Source: Gymnopilus junonius
Lineage: Eukaryota; Basidiomycota; Agaricomycetes; Agaricales; Galerinaceae
Length of the DNA: 48,023 nucleotides
Reading direction: 5' to 3'
NCBI GenBank assembly: GCA_015501075.1
Contig: JADNYJ010000260.1
Location: 1-48,023 of the forward strand
Positions 1 through 10,399 of the stretch are shown here, piece by piece (positions within the stretch are counted from its first letter, which is position 1; each line of letters opens with the position of its first letter). Below the pieces are notes generated by a model. It saw only the letters and a list, made by a program, of their open reading frames with translations. It ran no database searches and had not been told where the DNA came from. A program made the translations under genes and the position numbers.

Positions 1-271
1 ACTGCAGGAGCCCAGAAAAGTGCCATAAATCAATCAAGAATACCTGCATGCCAGCCTGGACAAGAATGAATTAGAACATGGAAGGTGGATGCCTGGTTCA
101 GGGCTACATGTGGAAATGATGGGCCAGTATTGTGAGTTTTGTTTTGATACTTTTGTCAAGATGTATGGAGAGCATGCTACATTTGTCTGGGATAAGCTTC
201 CAGTTTATCTTCACCTTCCTGACTGGGTAATGCTGAAGGAGGAGGAGAAAAGGTTTAAAAATGCAGGATAA
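1..271 (+). pseudogene. 3' end of a BTB/POZ-type protein gene (truncated by window edge)
   Basis: The open frame from about position 29 to the TAA at 271 ends in a cysteine pair (CEFC), then a tail with the pattern W-D-K-L-P-x-Y-L-x-L-P-x-W-x-x-L-K-E-E-E-K-R. The BTB gene at 3701-4961 has the same kind of C-terminus (W-G-E-L-P, W-R-V-L-E-E-E-R-R-R), so this looks like the C-terminal part of a second member of that agaricomycete BTB family. There is a stop at 26-28 in the same frame, so either an intron lies there or the copy is broken; the rest would lie left of the window. No BTB fold is visible in the part shown. Assignment rests on tail similarity only. Confidence 0.5.
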
Positions 272-516
272 GTTCATGTTATGCTGCTTGATTACCTGAA
301 TAATATATATTTGTAACTCTGATAATTATCATAGTCCATTAACATTGAATTTGGTATGCTTTTCTGATGCTAAATGGCTAGAAATATTGTCCACAGCTTG
401 CAGCAGTGCACAGTCCCCAATTCCAAAATGGCTGCATACCTAAGTAATTCATAAGCCATAAACCACCAAGTTCTCTTATTCTTCACCTGAACATTACATT
501 ACATATGACCATACCA

Positions 517-524
517 ACAGTACC
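517..524 (+). repeat. Left 8-bp target-site duplication (ACAGTACC) of the hAT element
   Basis: ACAGTACC abuts the left end TAGGGTTGCC and recurs exactly at 1965-1972 after the right end. Confidence 0.9.
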
Positions 525-1964
525 TAGGGTTGCCAAAGTTCAGTTCTGAACCGACAGTTTGAACCCGAACCGGCTGAACCAGACCGACAGTTCAGGTTCA
601 GTTCCATTCAGTCCGGCCATGGGCTGAGTAGGTTTGGTTCTCAGTTCTCAAAGTTTGAGATTTCTGAGAACCGGGTTCAAACCGGTTCGAACCAAACTTT
701 TAGCCATGGATATTGCAATTTTTGTAGCACCAAATGAAGCATGGAAAGTCGAAATATTGAGTGTTTCGCGAGTTGATGCCGCATTGATGTGATCCTAATT
801 TGAGTCGGAGCTTAAAACGACCATCCATAGAACCTCTCACTCCATCACTACATCCACCTTCCATCCGTCACCCATCCACCTTCGTCTCCCTCTTTTTCTC
901 ATCACTCCGCATTGTCCCTCCCTCAGATGAGGATGTGAGCTGGTACAGGCACATAAAGTACGTCCAGAACGTGCTCGTGTATCCATCGCGAGCACATTTT
1001 ATCTTCCTATCCCTTTTCTGCTGAATTTACTGACCTTGCTTTTCTTTTCAGGTTGTTTTTGGCCAACTATTGAAGGATCAGGGGGTGGAGATACAACAAG
1101 CGGGGACCCTTGAAGAGGGAGGCCATCCACGTATGTCCACGTTCTTCTTTTTTTCACTTGAGAATGCACTAATGATGTCTTTTCTGTTTCGTTTGACAGA
1201 AATGGCCATCTAGCTGGCCCGTCCTACCTCCCTCGTTAACAAGAGCGAGTTGGAGGTAGAATCTGCTTGCACTGCCACCGCTCTCATCCCCACATCCACC
1301 ACCACCTCCCTCGCATTGAAGAGTGAGCCAGAGGTGACGTGTCGGCCTCCCTCCTACACCGCTGCCACCCTACCTCTCTGCTTTTTCACCTCACATGGCA
1401 TTGAGCTCGGAGGACGGCCGCCCCCCTCCACCTTTTCTACTGCTGTCGGTCTGGCCCCACCACCCTCACCTTTGCTCAACCAGGTGAGCTCACATTTGAC
1501 CATGGCACCCACCCGGGCCATTGCAACTGCGCAGCATCGTCGTGGACGTGACTGGAAACCCACTGCATTGGTGTAGGGGTCATTGCAACCCCACAATGTC
1601 TTTGGTCATTGTGGATGCTGCCACCACCCTGCAACATTGTATCAAGTGCCCTTACGTCGATGCGGAACCCATTATGTCAGTGTAGGGGACATTGGGACCT
1701 CCACAACGTCATTGCAGTGGTGACCACTACCCAGCGACATTGTCTTGATTGCCCCGTCCTGTGTATTGACTTTTTAGACTAGAATATATACATTTTTTCT
1801 TAAATCTTGCGGTTCACCAGTCTGAACTGTGAACTGGACAGAACCAAACTGGAAGAACCGGTTCTTGAAAGTTCAGTCCAGTTCCAGTTCAGTTCTTTAA
1901 AGTTCAGTTCTCGGTTCTTGAAAATCTGTCGAGAACCAGACTGAACTGAACTTCGGCAACCCTA
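525..1964. mobile_element. Non-autonomous hAT-type DNA transposon
   Basis: The element starts TAGGGTTGCCAAAGTTCAGT and ends with the inverted complement GAACTTCGGCAACCCTA, about 20 bp of terminal inverted repeat with few mismatches. It is flanked by the identical 8-bp duplication ACAGTACC (517-524 and 1965-1972). An 8-bp duplication with TAGGG-type ends is the hAT hallmark. Both subterminal zones (about 540-700 and 1800-1955) are dense in GTTCAGTTC/GAACC motifs in both orientations, as expected for transposase-binding repeats. The 1.4-kb interior encodes no transposase; the open frames at 800-1024 and 1250-1576 are proline/serine/threonine-rich and look like chance ORFs. It would need a transposase supplied in trans. 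Confidence 0.9.
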
Positions 1965-1972
1965 ACAGTACC
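1965..1972 (+). repeat. Right 8-bp target-site duplication (ACAGTACC) of the hAT element
   Basis: Exact repeat of 517-524. Deleting one copy with the element rejoins a continuous empty site. Confidence 0.9.
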
Positions 1973-3700
1973 ATCCACTCAGATAAACACCAAGAGGTCC
2001 CAATGAGGTTTTCAGATAAATGACATATAAATTTAATTTCAAAGAACACTCAGCATTAGTGTCTGTTCCATCCTTCCAGGTTCCTCACAATTCCCTACTT
2101 ACCCCCGGTCATGGTAGAGGAGTCAATGATACATTAACAAAATCACCATCCCCTTCTTGGACCATCTGAAGTACCTCTTCATAACTATTCTATTTTGTGT
2201 TTTGCCTGCTTCTAGTAATCTCCTGGACTAATTATAATCACACCTAGGCAGCATGCCTGATTTCAACATCTCGCAAAAAAACAATGTATAGATGGATCAA
2301 TGCTCTCATTGAAGAAGATCTAAGTGGGATAAGGTCAGAGACAAGCTTCCAATATACTGTTTTTCCTGTCACTGTGAAGCCTGCACATGGGGTGATCTTG
2401 CACTACTATGCAAAACCACAGATTCCTCTGAGAGCTCTGTCGAGGACTTGTGATGATGTGGTTGGACCGGGGATTATGGATGTATGATGCTGGTCAGTGA
2501 GATTTCTATTCTACTCTAGCTTCAAGTCGAAACTCAAACAGTCCTTTTTGATGTACTCTATTACTCAGACAGATTGATAAGCAATATCCATATACTTTCC
2601 GTTTTGCTTTGAATCTGAGGGACATGCACAAGTGAAGAGTGGGAAAGGATCCTCGCTTGAAAAAGGAGGTATGCGGCCAATTATTCCATCATTCATCATT
2701 ACCAGATTGACTTCGCAAATATTCATTGGACAATTTCAAGCCTTCATATATGGTCATAAAAGATGCTGGGCAAGGGATAATGGACACTGTGTGCTCACAA
2801 ACATAAATCTGAATGATAAGGATCCCTCAGAAGTTCAAGCAACGTGGTTGTTACCACGTTGGGCTGAATATATGGTACATAGAGCATATTATTGCTGCTA
2901 TTCAATCCAAACTTATGTATGTAGATGATTCCGCCCTTTTCCTGATGAAAACTTTGACCAATGCCATGAAATACAAGTGAAAGTATTTGATGATGTCGAC
3001 ATACAATTATTATAAAAGGCATGTTCGAGCTAGCGGAAGGATTCGAGTGGCCTTCTGATAAACTGCCAAGTACGAGGTAGTGCCGACGTTCACAGGACAA
3101 CACATTATAGTGCTTACGGCTGAGCCGACTATGGGGTAGGGAATCGGGATACATGAGCAGTGAAATGGAAACTGGGGAAGAAAGCTAAGCACGATTTGCC
3201 TAAATCTTTCCCTGATCGATACTCCAGACCTCAGAGCGCTACATAAATCAAACGGACCAGAGAAGGAGAAGAAAAATGGAGTCGTGGGTAAATGCCGAAA
3301 AGCGCCGAGTGAGAAGTTTTTTAAAGTTTTCAGGGCGGCGATCAGTCGGCAGAATGAGTTGGCTAGTCGCAAAACAGCGATCTCGATCAGTTGTCACTGT
3401 GATCCCTTGCTGTTATTCTTTGACCCCGCATTTTGTTTGTGAGTCTGGTCTCATGCGGTACGCATGTCGTGAACGAGCCCTTTAAATTTGGCTCGGCTCT
3501 CTTTTCGCATTTGCAGCCACTTCTTCCTTCATACCACTCCCATCCAACATACCCAGCTCACTACTAGTGCTCACTGCCCCTCTCCAACGTTCGTTATCGG
3601 GCTCTCTGAAGGACTTTGCTCGGATATTGCATCGGAACCCTCGCTATCGATACCTCCATTCACGTAATCTCGCCTAACCTACCCTCTGCCTGCCAGCACG
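1973..3700. other. Intergenic; no supported gene
   Basis: Small open frames occur (2284-2487, 2632-2928, minus 2795-3372) but none shows a recognised domain or a splice-consistent extension. The 150-200 bases before 3701 are C/T-rich, typical of a basidiomycete 5' leader, and TTTAAATTT near 3481 may be a TATA-like element for the BTB gene. Confidence 0.5.
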
Positions 3701-4961
3701 ATGACCATGCTCGACAAGACGATACCCCCACCTGACGCGCCCCACTCCTCCACCTCCTGCGAGTCTCAGTCGGAGCAGAACCACACCCAGGCGGACTGGC
3801 TCTGGTTCGAGGACGGCAATCTCATCCTCAGAGCTGAGACTACCCTCTTCAGGATCTACAGCGGTCTACTCGCCCGGCAATCCTCTGTCTTCCAGATATG
3901 CAGGGTTCCCCACGCCGGTCGAGGCGGAGATATTACCATGGACGGATGTCCATCGTCACCGTATACGACTCTGCGCAAGACATGTCTTATTTCCTACGAG
4001 CCATATTGACTCCAGGTATGTCTCTTCGTCCTCCCCACTATCGCAATCCTTCATCCTATCCAATCCATACTCACTCCCTTCTCCCCCTCCCCCAGCTTCT
4101 TCGAGCCTCCCCCCGCCCGAACCGAACTGCCGATCGTAGAAGGCATCCTCCGGCTCAGCCTGAAATACGACGTCAAGTACCTGCGCCAACGCGCTCTAAA
4201 CCACCTCCTCACGACCTTCCCCACCACCCTCGAGGCGTGGAGGGTGCGCGACAAAGAGCGCACCATCCCCCCGGTCGATAACACCCCTTTCGCTGCGTTC
4301 CGCCTCGCGAGGGAGTTTGATCTCGTGTGGCTGTTACCGGCGATCATCTATTGTATATCCTCCCATCCGTTCGATAAGACCCTCGATCATGCGCCTTGGA
4401 ATGCGCGCTCTGGGTCTGTTTCTATCACCTCTGGCGAGGGCGAGGATATCGACATGGAAAAAGACGCGGCCACGAGCACAGGCACGCCACGGGACGGAAA
4501 CACCACCAACACCAACAACGCCAACGCCAAAGGCAAAGACAACGCCAGCGAACGCATCGAGCTCCCCTGGGCCGACAAACGCATGTGTATCCTCGCGCGC
4601 CAAAAACTCATCCTCACCCAGAACCACCACGCTCTACGGATGATGAAATCCTCATCCACCCCCATCCCCAGCTGCCCCACCCGGAAAGCTGCACCTCCAC
4701 GCGGCAGCGCTGTGCGGAGATGGTGGGCGGGTGGGATATGGCGGGGTTGTTGGATTATTTTGAGGATAATTACGGGGCTGGGACTGGGACTGGGGAGGAG
4801 GAGGGGGAGGATGATTTTCCGGGGTTTTGTGCGGTGTGTAAGGGGTGTTTAGGAAGGGCTGTGCGAGGGTGTGTGGGGAGATGTGGGGGGAGTTGCCGGG
4901 GATGTTTGGGTTGGGGGGATGGCGGGTGTTGGAGGAGGAGAGGAGGAGGGCGATGGAGTGA
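3701..4961 (+). pseudogene. BTB/POZ domain protein gene with several single-base frameshifts
   Basis: The start (3701, MTMLDKTIPPPD) leads into the family BTB motif W-F-E-D-G-N-L-I-L-R-A-E-T-T-L-F-R, then an L-A-R-Q-S-S-V-F helix. From about 3893 the expected protein jumps between all three frames (MQG, then FPTPVEAEI, then MDGCP, then VTVYDSAQDMSYFLRAI), meaning several one-base losses within 100 nt. An intron at 4016-4095 (GTATGT...CAG) follows, then FFEPPPARTELPIVEG-type sequence and a helical segment to about 4660. The frame shifts again near 4650-4700 (AEMVGGWDMAGLLDYFEDNYG) and near 4840-4880, ending in ELPGMFGLGGWRVLEEERRR and stop TGA at 4959-4961. No nonsense substitution was seen, only indels. 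It could be a recent pseudogene or a poorly sequenced GC-rich gene. BTB proteins of this family have no established function. Confidence 0.75.
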
Positions 4962-6141
4962 GTGAGTGAGTGTGCGGTGTGTGACTGTGACTGTGAGCGG
5001 GCGGTTGGATGGAGTGCCCCCTGCGCGTGCTGGGGTCTGCTTCTCTTTGGGTTGCAAATCCTTTCTCTTTAATGTGATTGCGTGTATGCGATGTGTATGT
5101 GTATGTGTACTTCCACTCTGGCTTCCTTTTTTCCTCTCGTTGATATCTAGTATCGCTCAACTCCCCCATCAGAGGGTTTTTCTGCGTTCTGCTTTATTTA
5201 CTATGCACTCTAAGACCCTACCTGTCGTTTACAGATCTGCTCTTGGGTTCTTCGTTGTTCATCGTCATTTTTCTGCCCTTCTCCTTCCTCTCGTCATCCT
5301 TTGATTTATTTATCCATTTCCTCTCATTTCCTCTCATTTCCTCCCCTCTTACTCTCGCTTTCGCTTTTCCCAGTTCCGAATTCCAAATTCCAAGTAGATA
5401 CTAATACTGACACCTCAGCGAGGTGTTTATGTTTGGCGTCATGTTCAGTTGTTACCATTGACAGCGGTGTAGAATAATTATAATTATAATGATAACTTGT
5501 AGATGTGTGCTTACTACTGTCACTGCCATTACCAGCATTACCGCTATCGCTGCTGCTAACCAACCCCCTGCTACTCGTTCTGCTACTGCTCGAGTACATA
5601 ACGTAGCATGTCCTCATCCACGTCGGTCAATAGAGAATAGAAATAAATAAAAAGGTTTCGTTTGAAAGCCCTGGGCATGGTATATGATTTGATCACATTT
5701 ACTACTCCATAACGCTGTTTAATCTTTTAAGTATTCCAATATCCACCTCTTGCCTATAGCTAGAGTAATTTGTTCTCTCACGTGTTAAGTGAGTTGGATT
5801 CTGACAATGGCTCCGAAGTTCGAACTTGCTCGTCCTGGTATGGCACGAGGTGATGGTCCTTCCTTGCTGTTCGATGATGACTCGGAACGACCCTTGACTT
5901 CGTCTCCTGCATCTGAATCAAATTTCCTGCCCATCCACAATGCACATTCCAAATGTCATCACGCCACCACGATCTTCACCTACCCGCGAGCCAATAGCTT
6001 CATGTCCAGCCTCTCGACAACCTCTGACGCCTGCTTATTGCCAATGAACCTGATTCGCCTGTGAGGCCTTATCGAAAGGATCGACACTCTCATGCTTAGT
6101 GGTACTTGTTTCTTTCCTGTCGCCTTCTCGCACTCTCTTGC
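4962..6141. other. Intergenic; 3' region of the BTB gene and simple sequence
   Basis: It holds GT-rich simple sequence (about 4960-5110), a T/C-rich stretch with repeated CCTCTCATTT (about 5310-5345) and low-complexity serine/tyrosine codons on the minus strand. One 85-codon frame from ATG 5807 to 6064 (starts MAPKFELARPGMARGDG) has no recognised domain and was not called as a gene. Confidence 0.4.
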
Positions 6142-6332
6142 TGTCAACAGTGGAAGGATATCTTGACATGGCATAATGGGCAGTGGGGCATGCTTTTGGA
6201 GAATATGAAGGAGAATTCTACTATTTTTTAAGAAATTTACTATGTAGTATGATGGGTGATCAAGATGATAAATGGCTTTCATATTATTTATGGCGACAAT
6301 CCTCTTTCCACCGCTGGAGTGGGCCATTCTGG
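6142..6332 (+). pseudogene. 3' fragment of a GTE glutathione S-transferase gene
   Basis: Frame W-K-D-I-L-T-W-H-N-G-Q-W-G ending K-E-N-S-T-I-F stop at 6231 matches the last 27 codons of the two intact GTE genes (minus strand, 16139 and 21133). About 100 bp of 3' flank also match (compare 21030-21133 in reverse). Homology begins abruptly at GTCAACAGTGGAAGG, so only the end of the gene was copied or kept, inverted relative to the other two. The flank resumes at 9968-9977 (CTGGCATGGG), showing that the LTR retrotransposon inserted into this relic. Confidence 0.85.
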
Positions 6333-6869
6333 TGAAACGCAGTGAGGTGCGTCGAGTTCGGAACGAGTCCTATATTTGACTCGGTAGCAAACTCCGTTTG
6401 CTAGAGGTCCAAAAGCATAGGGTAGGGTAGATAGAATTGAAGTAAATTGAAAATATAAATGTTTAGATGATTGTAGAGCTTATTAGCCAGTAAATGGGTG
6501 CTAAATTCGATTGTTAGCTACTGTACAAAGGTTTGAAGTATTTATACTGCAGCTAGAATATTCAATGAGTCAGATTTGAAACAGGAGAGTAGGAGAAAAG
6601 CTACGAAAAAGGTAAATAAAATATGATATGGACCTGTGCTTGCTGCGCAAGAGGACGCCGTATCAATTATTATGCTCCGAAACGAAATAGAGAGGTCATG
6701 GGAATCAAAAATGTGTGCTACGCAGACAGGAACAAAATTTTAAAACTACCGAAAATGGTCCAAGAATTCGGTCAGTACATATTTGGAAATTGGCGGAGGG
6801 TGGCGCATCGACGAGCTATGATGATTAAAATATCCGTATTACAGACCCAGCCTGAGGGTCTCCCTCACA
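6333..6869 (-). repeat. 3' LTR of the gag-only retrotransposon
   Basis: 537 bp, TG...CA, matching 9431-9967 along its length. Element orientation is minus, so this is the downstream LTR. Confidence 0.95.
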
Positions 6870-7016
6870 CCTCCTCGGAACTTTAAATATTGACTTCCAC
6901 GTCAACTAGCTCTCTGGAATGCGAATTAATAAATAAAATTGTCCTATACCAATGAAGGGGATTTGTAGTCTTCAAGCTTTGATGTTCCTTGAACTTGCAA
7001 TATTTATTTGAGTCCT

Positions 7017-8153
7017 TTATTGTGAGATAAGCGCTCGAGATGCATTTCCCAAATTGTGCTTGAGTGCCCAATTGAGTGAATATCGTGTTAAGGCGAGGCT
7101 TTCCGGCGAGAAGTGTAGGTTGGATATGGCATCCAATTGATTCTGCCGATGTCTTCTCAGTTGTCGCCAATTGAGTCTGTAGATTTGTTCTATATCCGTT
7201 CCATAATCATCTGGGCGCTTGAGGCGTGTCTTGATTCTTTGGATAGTCGGTTCTTTTGTGGGTGTTGTTCCGGTGAGCTTCTTGATTTCCATCCTAAATT
7301 TATCTGTGAGAAACTCGATGGGACGTGAAGAGTGATAATGGCTGCTAATTTTCATTGCGATGATGTCTTCTGATTTGGTTCTTCGATATTCCATGGCTTG
7401 CTCTAGTAAATTAGCGATGTTCTTCTCTTTCTCGATCCCTGCAATTTCGTTCTCTTGGTCTTTAATATTATGATGGCTGCTCTGCTCCAAGGGATGATCT
7501 TGAACTAATGATAACTCGACTGTCGGATTCTGCTTCGCTATTTCGATCTTTGGTGATAATTGAGGTGTAATTGGCTTTGGGCTATTGGCAGTTTCGATGT
7601 AGGCTGGTGATATGGAACTGTAATTCAATTCTTGCACTTCTGTGGCGATGATTTCTCTACTATGATCATTAGCGATTCCTTCTCGATTGATGGACGATCT
7701 GTCGGCACTTCTATTAGCCCTATTTCCTTTCCTATGATTAGGAATATCTGGCTGTGGAGATATGACTGTTAAAAAACTTTGAATGGTATTGGGCTCAGCT
7801 TGGACCTTTAAAAGTGCTGGATTATCGATGGATGTAATGTTGTTATCTTGAATAGGCCGCTCTTCACCACATTTCTTCCTGTTCAGTGCTATAAATTTAT
7901 CCTGGACCCGTCTTTCCCTTTTGTTGCTGCTATGATTTAAATCCATTGCTTGGAAAGGTGTAGTCGGTTTTTCCTGATATTTAGCACTTAAAGTCTTTCG
8001 AGTCTCGTCAATTCTCTGCTGAGTTGACAATATAAGTGCTTCCATTGTTTCGAGGTCTTCGTTATCTCGGAAGGCTGAAATAGGCGTTCCTTTATTCGCT
8101 TTGATAATCTCGACGGTCCTAGAAATAGCTGGGATTGATTTTGGAGGGTCCAA
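7017..8153 (-). CDS. Second ORF of the gag-only element, unknown function
   Basis: This charged, low-hydrophobicity frame of about 378 codons sits where pol would be and starts 105 nt after gag stops. The frame begins at a TTG; the nearest upstream ATG (8191, MNFITSTPAQEVDW) is in a different frame, so one base may have been lost near 8150, or the frame is entered by shifting. It contains no aspartic protease, reverse transcriptase, RNase H or integrase motif. The C-terminal third (about residues 270-378) is rich in K/R/L and looks helical, possibly nucleic-acid binding. Keeping a long open frame without enzymatic motifs suggests a structural or accessory role. Confidence 0.55.
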   Translation of the reverse strand: MDPPKSIPAISRTVEIIKANKGTPISAFRDNEDLETMEALILSTQQRIDETRKTLSAKYQEKPTTPFQAMDLNHSSNKRERRVQDKFIALNRKKCGEERPIQDNNITSIDNPALLKVQAEPNTIQSFLTVISPQPDIPNHRKGNRANRSADRSSINREGIANDHSREIIATEVQELNYSSISPAYIETANSPKPITPQLSPKIEIAKQNPTVELSLVQDHPLEQSSHHNIKDQENEIAGIEKEKNIANLLEQAMEYRRTKSEDIIAMKISSHYHSSRPIEFLTDKFRMEIKKLTGTTPTKEPTIQRIKTRLKRPDDYGTDIEQIYRLNWRQLRRHRQNQLDAISNLHFSPESLALTRYSLNWALKHNLGNASRALISQ

Positions 8154-8258
8154 TCAACTTCCTGAGCAGGAGTTGAAGTGATAAAATTCATCGATACTGT
8201 TTGTTCCTATAATTATGTATCCAGTTGTCAATTTGTTCCTGTAGGTTCTTTCCGGGAG

Positions 8259-9224
8259 CTATTTGAGATGTGATGCGAGTACATTTGGAAAAACAATTGA
8301 ATTGTTGATGTTCTTGAAACAGAATCCTTGGATGATATATTCTTCAGCAGTTGGACAATCTGAAAGATGATGATAAGGACTTGAACAGAATCTGCAGGTA
8401 TAGTTTAGCGAATTTTCCAATGATTTAATTGGATCCAGCCTAGTTTCATTCGAGTTATCCTTCTGCTGCACGAGTATGTTAACGCGCTCGGTAATTTCTC
8501 GAAGGATATCCATATTAAATTCGCTTTGCTGATCCAGTGAATGATTCATATGATCAAATCTCTCTGTATCCGAAGTAAATTCCGGCAGCATATTAGGCGG
8601 AACTTGGGCAAGTGAAGGCTTCTCTGAATCGTTATAATTACAAGAGAGAATGAAGAGAGCAGCCGATTGAATATCTTCGAGTGAAAATGGATCGTCAGCA
8701 TGATGCCTGGGGTTCTCAGCATAAAGCTGGGCTCGAACTTGCATTCGAAATGATGGATGTAAGCCTTGAATAAAATAATGGCTAATTTCTCGATCACTAA
8801 TCTTGCTGGCATTCTTGAGGTATGTAGACATCGCATAAAATGACCTGTAATAAATTCCTAAATGTTCCGAAGTAGAAATGGTAAATTTAGCTTGTCGTTC
8901 TACAAGCGCTTCGATATCTGAAATAGTATAACGGCATTCGTTGTTGGCTCCTGGGTAGAATTTAAATATCTCTGCTCGGAAATTGTTCCAATCATTGCCT
9001 GTAGATGTGGGCAATAATTTCCATAACTCCTGTTCTTCGGATGACAGGTAACGTATAGCCCATTGGATAGTTTGCTGAATGGTCAAATTATGATTTAGTG
9101 CTAATTGTTCCACCTCATCCAAATATCCTGTGAGAGAAATAGGCTTGCCATCGAATTTCGGCGCTGATGGGTGATGGGCATTTGGCATTCCATATGCCGT
9201 GATGTCATTCCATTGATTTGACAT
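8259..9224 (-). CDS. Gypsy-type Gag protein of the LTR element
   Basis: It is 321 aa from ATG 9224 (MSNQWNDITAYGMP). The frame stays open upstream to 9296 but without an ATG. It has an N-terminal P-K-F-D-G-K-P motif, a helical capsid-like region (about residues 20-200, with W-A-I-R-Y-L-S and typical Gypsy Gag spacing), a linker, and near the C-terminus a retroviral-type zinc knuckle C-x2-C-x4-H-x4-C (CRFCSSPYHHLSDC). Gag forms the particle that packages the RNA. The frame is intact, consistent with a recently active element. No protease or polymerase follows in frame. Confidence 0.9.
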   Translation of the reverse strand: MSNQWNDITAYGMPNAHHPSAPKFDGKPISLTGYLDEVEQLALNHNLTIQQTIQWAIRYLSSEEQELWKLLPTSTGNDWNNFRAEIFKFYPGANNECRYTISDIEALVERQAKFTISTSEHLGIYYRSFYAMSTYLKNASKISDREISHYFIQGLHPSFRMQVRAQLYAENPRHHADDPFSLEDIQSAALFILSCNYNDSEKPSLAQVPPNMLPEFTSDTERFDHMNHSLDQQSEFNMDILREITERVNILVQQKDNSNETRLDPIKSLENSLNYTCRFCSSPYHHLSDCPTAEEYIIQGFCFKNINNSIVFPNVLASHLK

Positions 9225-9410
9225 TGTCGCAAGTAACCGATCGGCGAAAATAGAGATGGAATGAGATTGGCGAATTGATTTGGGATATGATGTCAAGAAT
9301 TTAGACTGCAGCTGACTATATTTAAGATCCGAAATGGGAGATTAATGTGCGTGGATCGTTTAAATGATGGTTCCGGTAAATGAATGGACTGGTTAAAATA
9401 AGCTTTGGAC

Positions 9411-9428
9411 CCCTCGCGGTGGGCTCCA
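9411..9428 (-). promoter_or_regulatory. Putative tRNA primer-binding site
   Basis: On the minus strand, TGGAGCCCACCGCGAGGG starts two bases inside the 5' LTR. TGG is the complement of a tRNA 3' CCA end, as expected for minus-strand priming. The tRNA was not identified. Confidence 0.55.
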
Positions 9429-9430
9429 GT

Positions 9431-9967
9431 TGAAACGCAGTGAGGTGCGTCGAGTTCGGAACGAGTCCTATATTTGACTCGGTAGCAAACTCCGTTTGCT
9501 AGAGGTCCAAAAGCATAGGGTAGGGTAGATAGAATTGAAGTAAATTGAAAATATAAATGTTTAGATGATTGTAGAGCTTATTAGCCAGTAAATGGGTGCT
9601 AAATTCGATTGTTAGCTACTGTACAAAGGTTTGAAGTATTTATACTGCAGCTAGAATATTCAATGAGTCAGATTTGAAACAGGAGAGTAGGAGAAAAGCT
9701 ACGAAAAAGGTAAATAAAATATGATATGGACCTGTGCTTGCTGCGCAAGAGGACGCCGTATCAATTATTATGCTCCGAAACGAAATAGAGAGGTCATGGG
9801 AATCAAAAATGTGTGCTACGCAGACAGGAACAAAATTTTAAAACTACCGAAAATGGTCCAAGAATTCGGTCAGTACATATTTGGAAATTGGCGGAGGGTG
9901 GCGCATCGACGAGCTATGATGATTAAAATATCCGTATTACAGACCCAGCCTGAGGGTCTCCCTCACA
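9431..9967 (-). repeat. 5' LTR of the gag-only retrotransposon
   Basis: 537 bp, matching 6333-6869. On the minus strand it lies upstream of gag and should hold the promoter. Confidence 0.95.
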
Positions 9968-10399
9968 CTGGCATGGGTAGTTCCCTCAAGGCTGAGACTA
10001 TTCGGGAGGTGCTATTAGCAAAGGTGTGGATTCGGAGTGGTCTTTTCAACTGGAGAGACCCAGATGAGCTTACAGCACATCAGGCAAGAAGGATTGAGCC
10101 ATACATCACAGTAGAACTCTGTTTTTCATACAGAAAAAAAATATCTTTATTTCTTTTTTGGAACCATATACAACTAGCCATATAACCATATATACACAGT
10201 AAATATACACTAAACAACCATATCTGTATATTTAAGCTGTCGGCCATATACATATACTATATGGTTGGAGCCTTACCTCTAATTAGATTTTTTCGAGAGA
10301 TCTTTCATTATACCATGCCAACTCCAGTACAATTTCTTTATTCAATAGCCAATCAGTTGAGCATTGGCATAACGTGAAATAGTTGGCATTTCATATTAG
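9968..10399. other. Intergenic right flank of the retrotransposon
   Basis: The first 10 bp continue the GTE 3' flank split by the insertion. Beyond that is unrelated sequence, with a very AT-rich stretch at about 10130-10280 carrying repeated CCATATA/TATATGG in both orientations, a weak imperfect hairpin. No gene was recognised. Confidence 0.4.

Larger units (their letters stand above)
6333..9967 (-). mobile_element. Gag-only (non-autonomous) LTR retrotransposon
   Basis: It is 3,635 bp, bounded by two 537-bp LTRs (6333-6869, 9431-9967) that begin TG and end CA and in which I found no difference. It is flanked by the 4-bp duplication CTGG (6329-6332, 9968-9971). On the minus strand the order is 5' LTR (9967-9431), primer-binding-site-like TGGAGCCCACCGCGAGG two bases inside the LTR, gag with a CCHC zinc knuckle, a second ORF, a short purine tract before the 3' LTR, then the 3' LTR. 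There is no reverse transcriptase (no YxDD-like motif), protease (no DTG/DSG) or integrase. The 2,561-bp interior resembles gag-only elements mobilised by an autonomous Gypsy relative. Matching LTRs imply a very recent insertion. Confidence 0.93.

Noticed and set aside
1250..1596. Overlapping 108- and 80-codon ORFs inside the hAT element
   Set aside because: Low-complexity P/S/T and G/A composition on opposite strands, typical of chance frames; no transposase motif.
2795..3372. Minus-strand frames of about 120 codons upstream of the BTB gene
   Set aside because: No recognised domain; they overlap each other and the putative BTB promoter.
4334..5169. Many long ORFs on both strands over the BTB gene
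   Set aside because: They are shadows of a GC-rich coding region with simple AAC/AAA/GTG repeats.
5324..5617. Minus-strand 97-codon frame rich in Ser/Tyr/Asn
   Set aside because: Simple-sequence translation with no domain and no splice or promoter support.
10130..10280. AT-rich MITE with CCATATA/TATATGG arms
   Set aside because: The arms pair only imperfectly and no target-site duplication or second copy was found.
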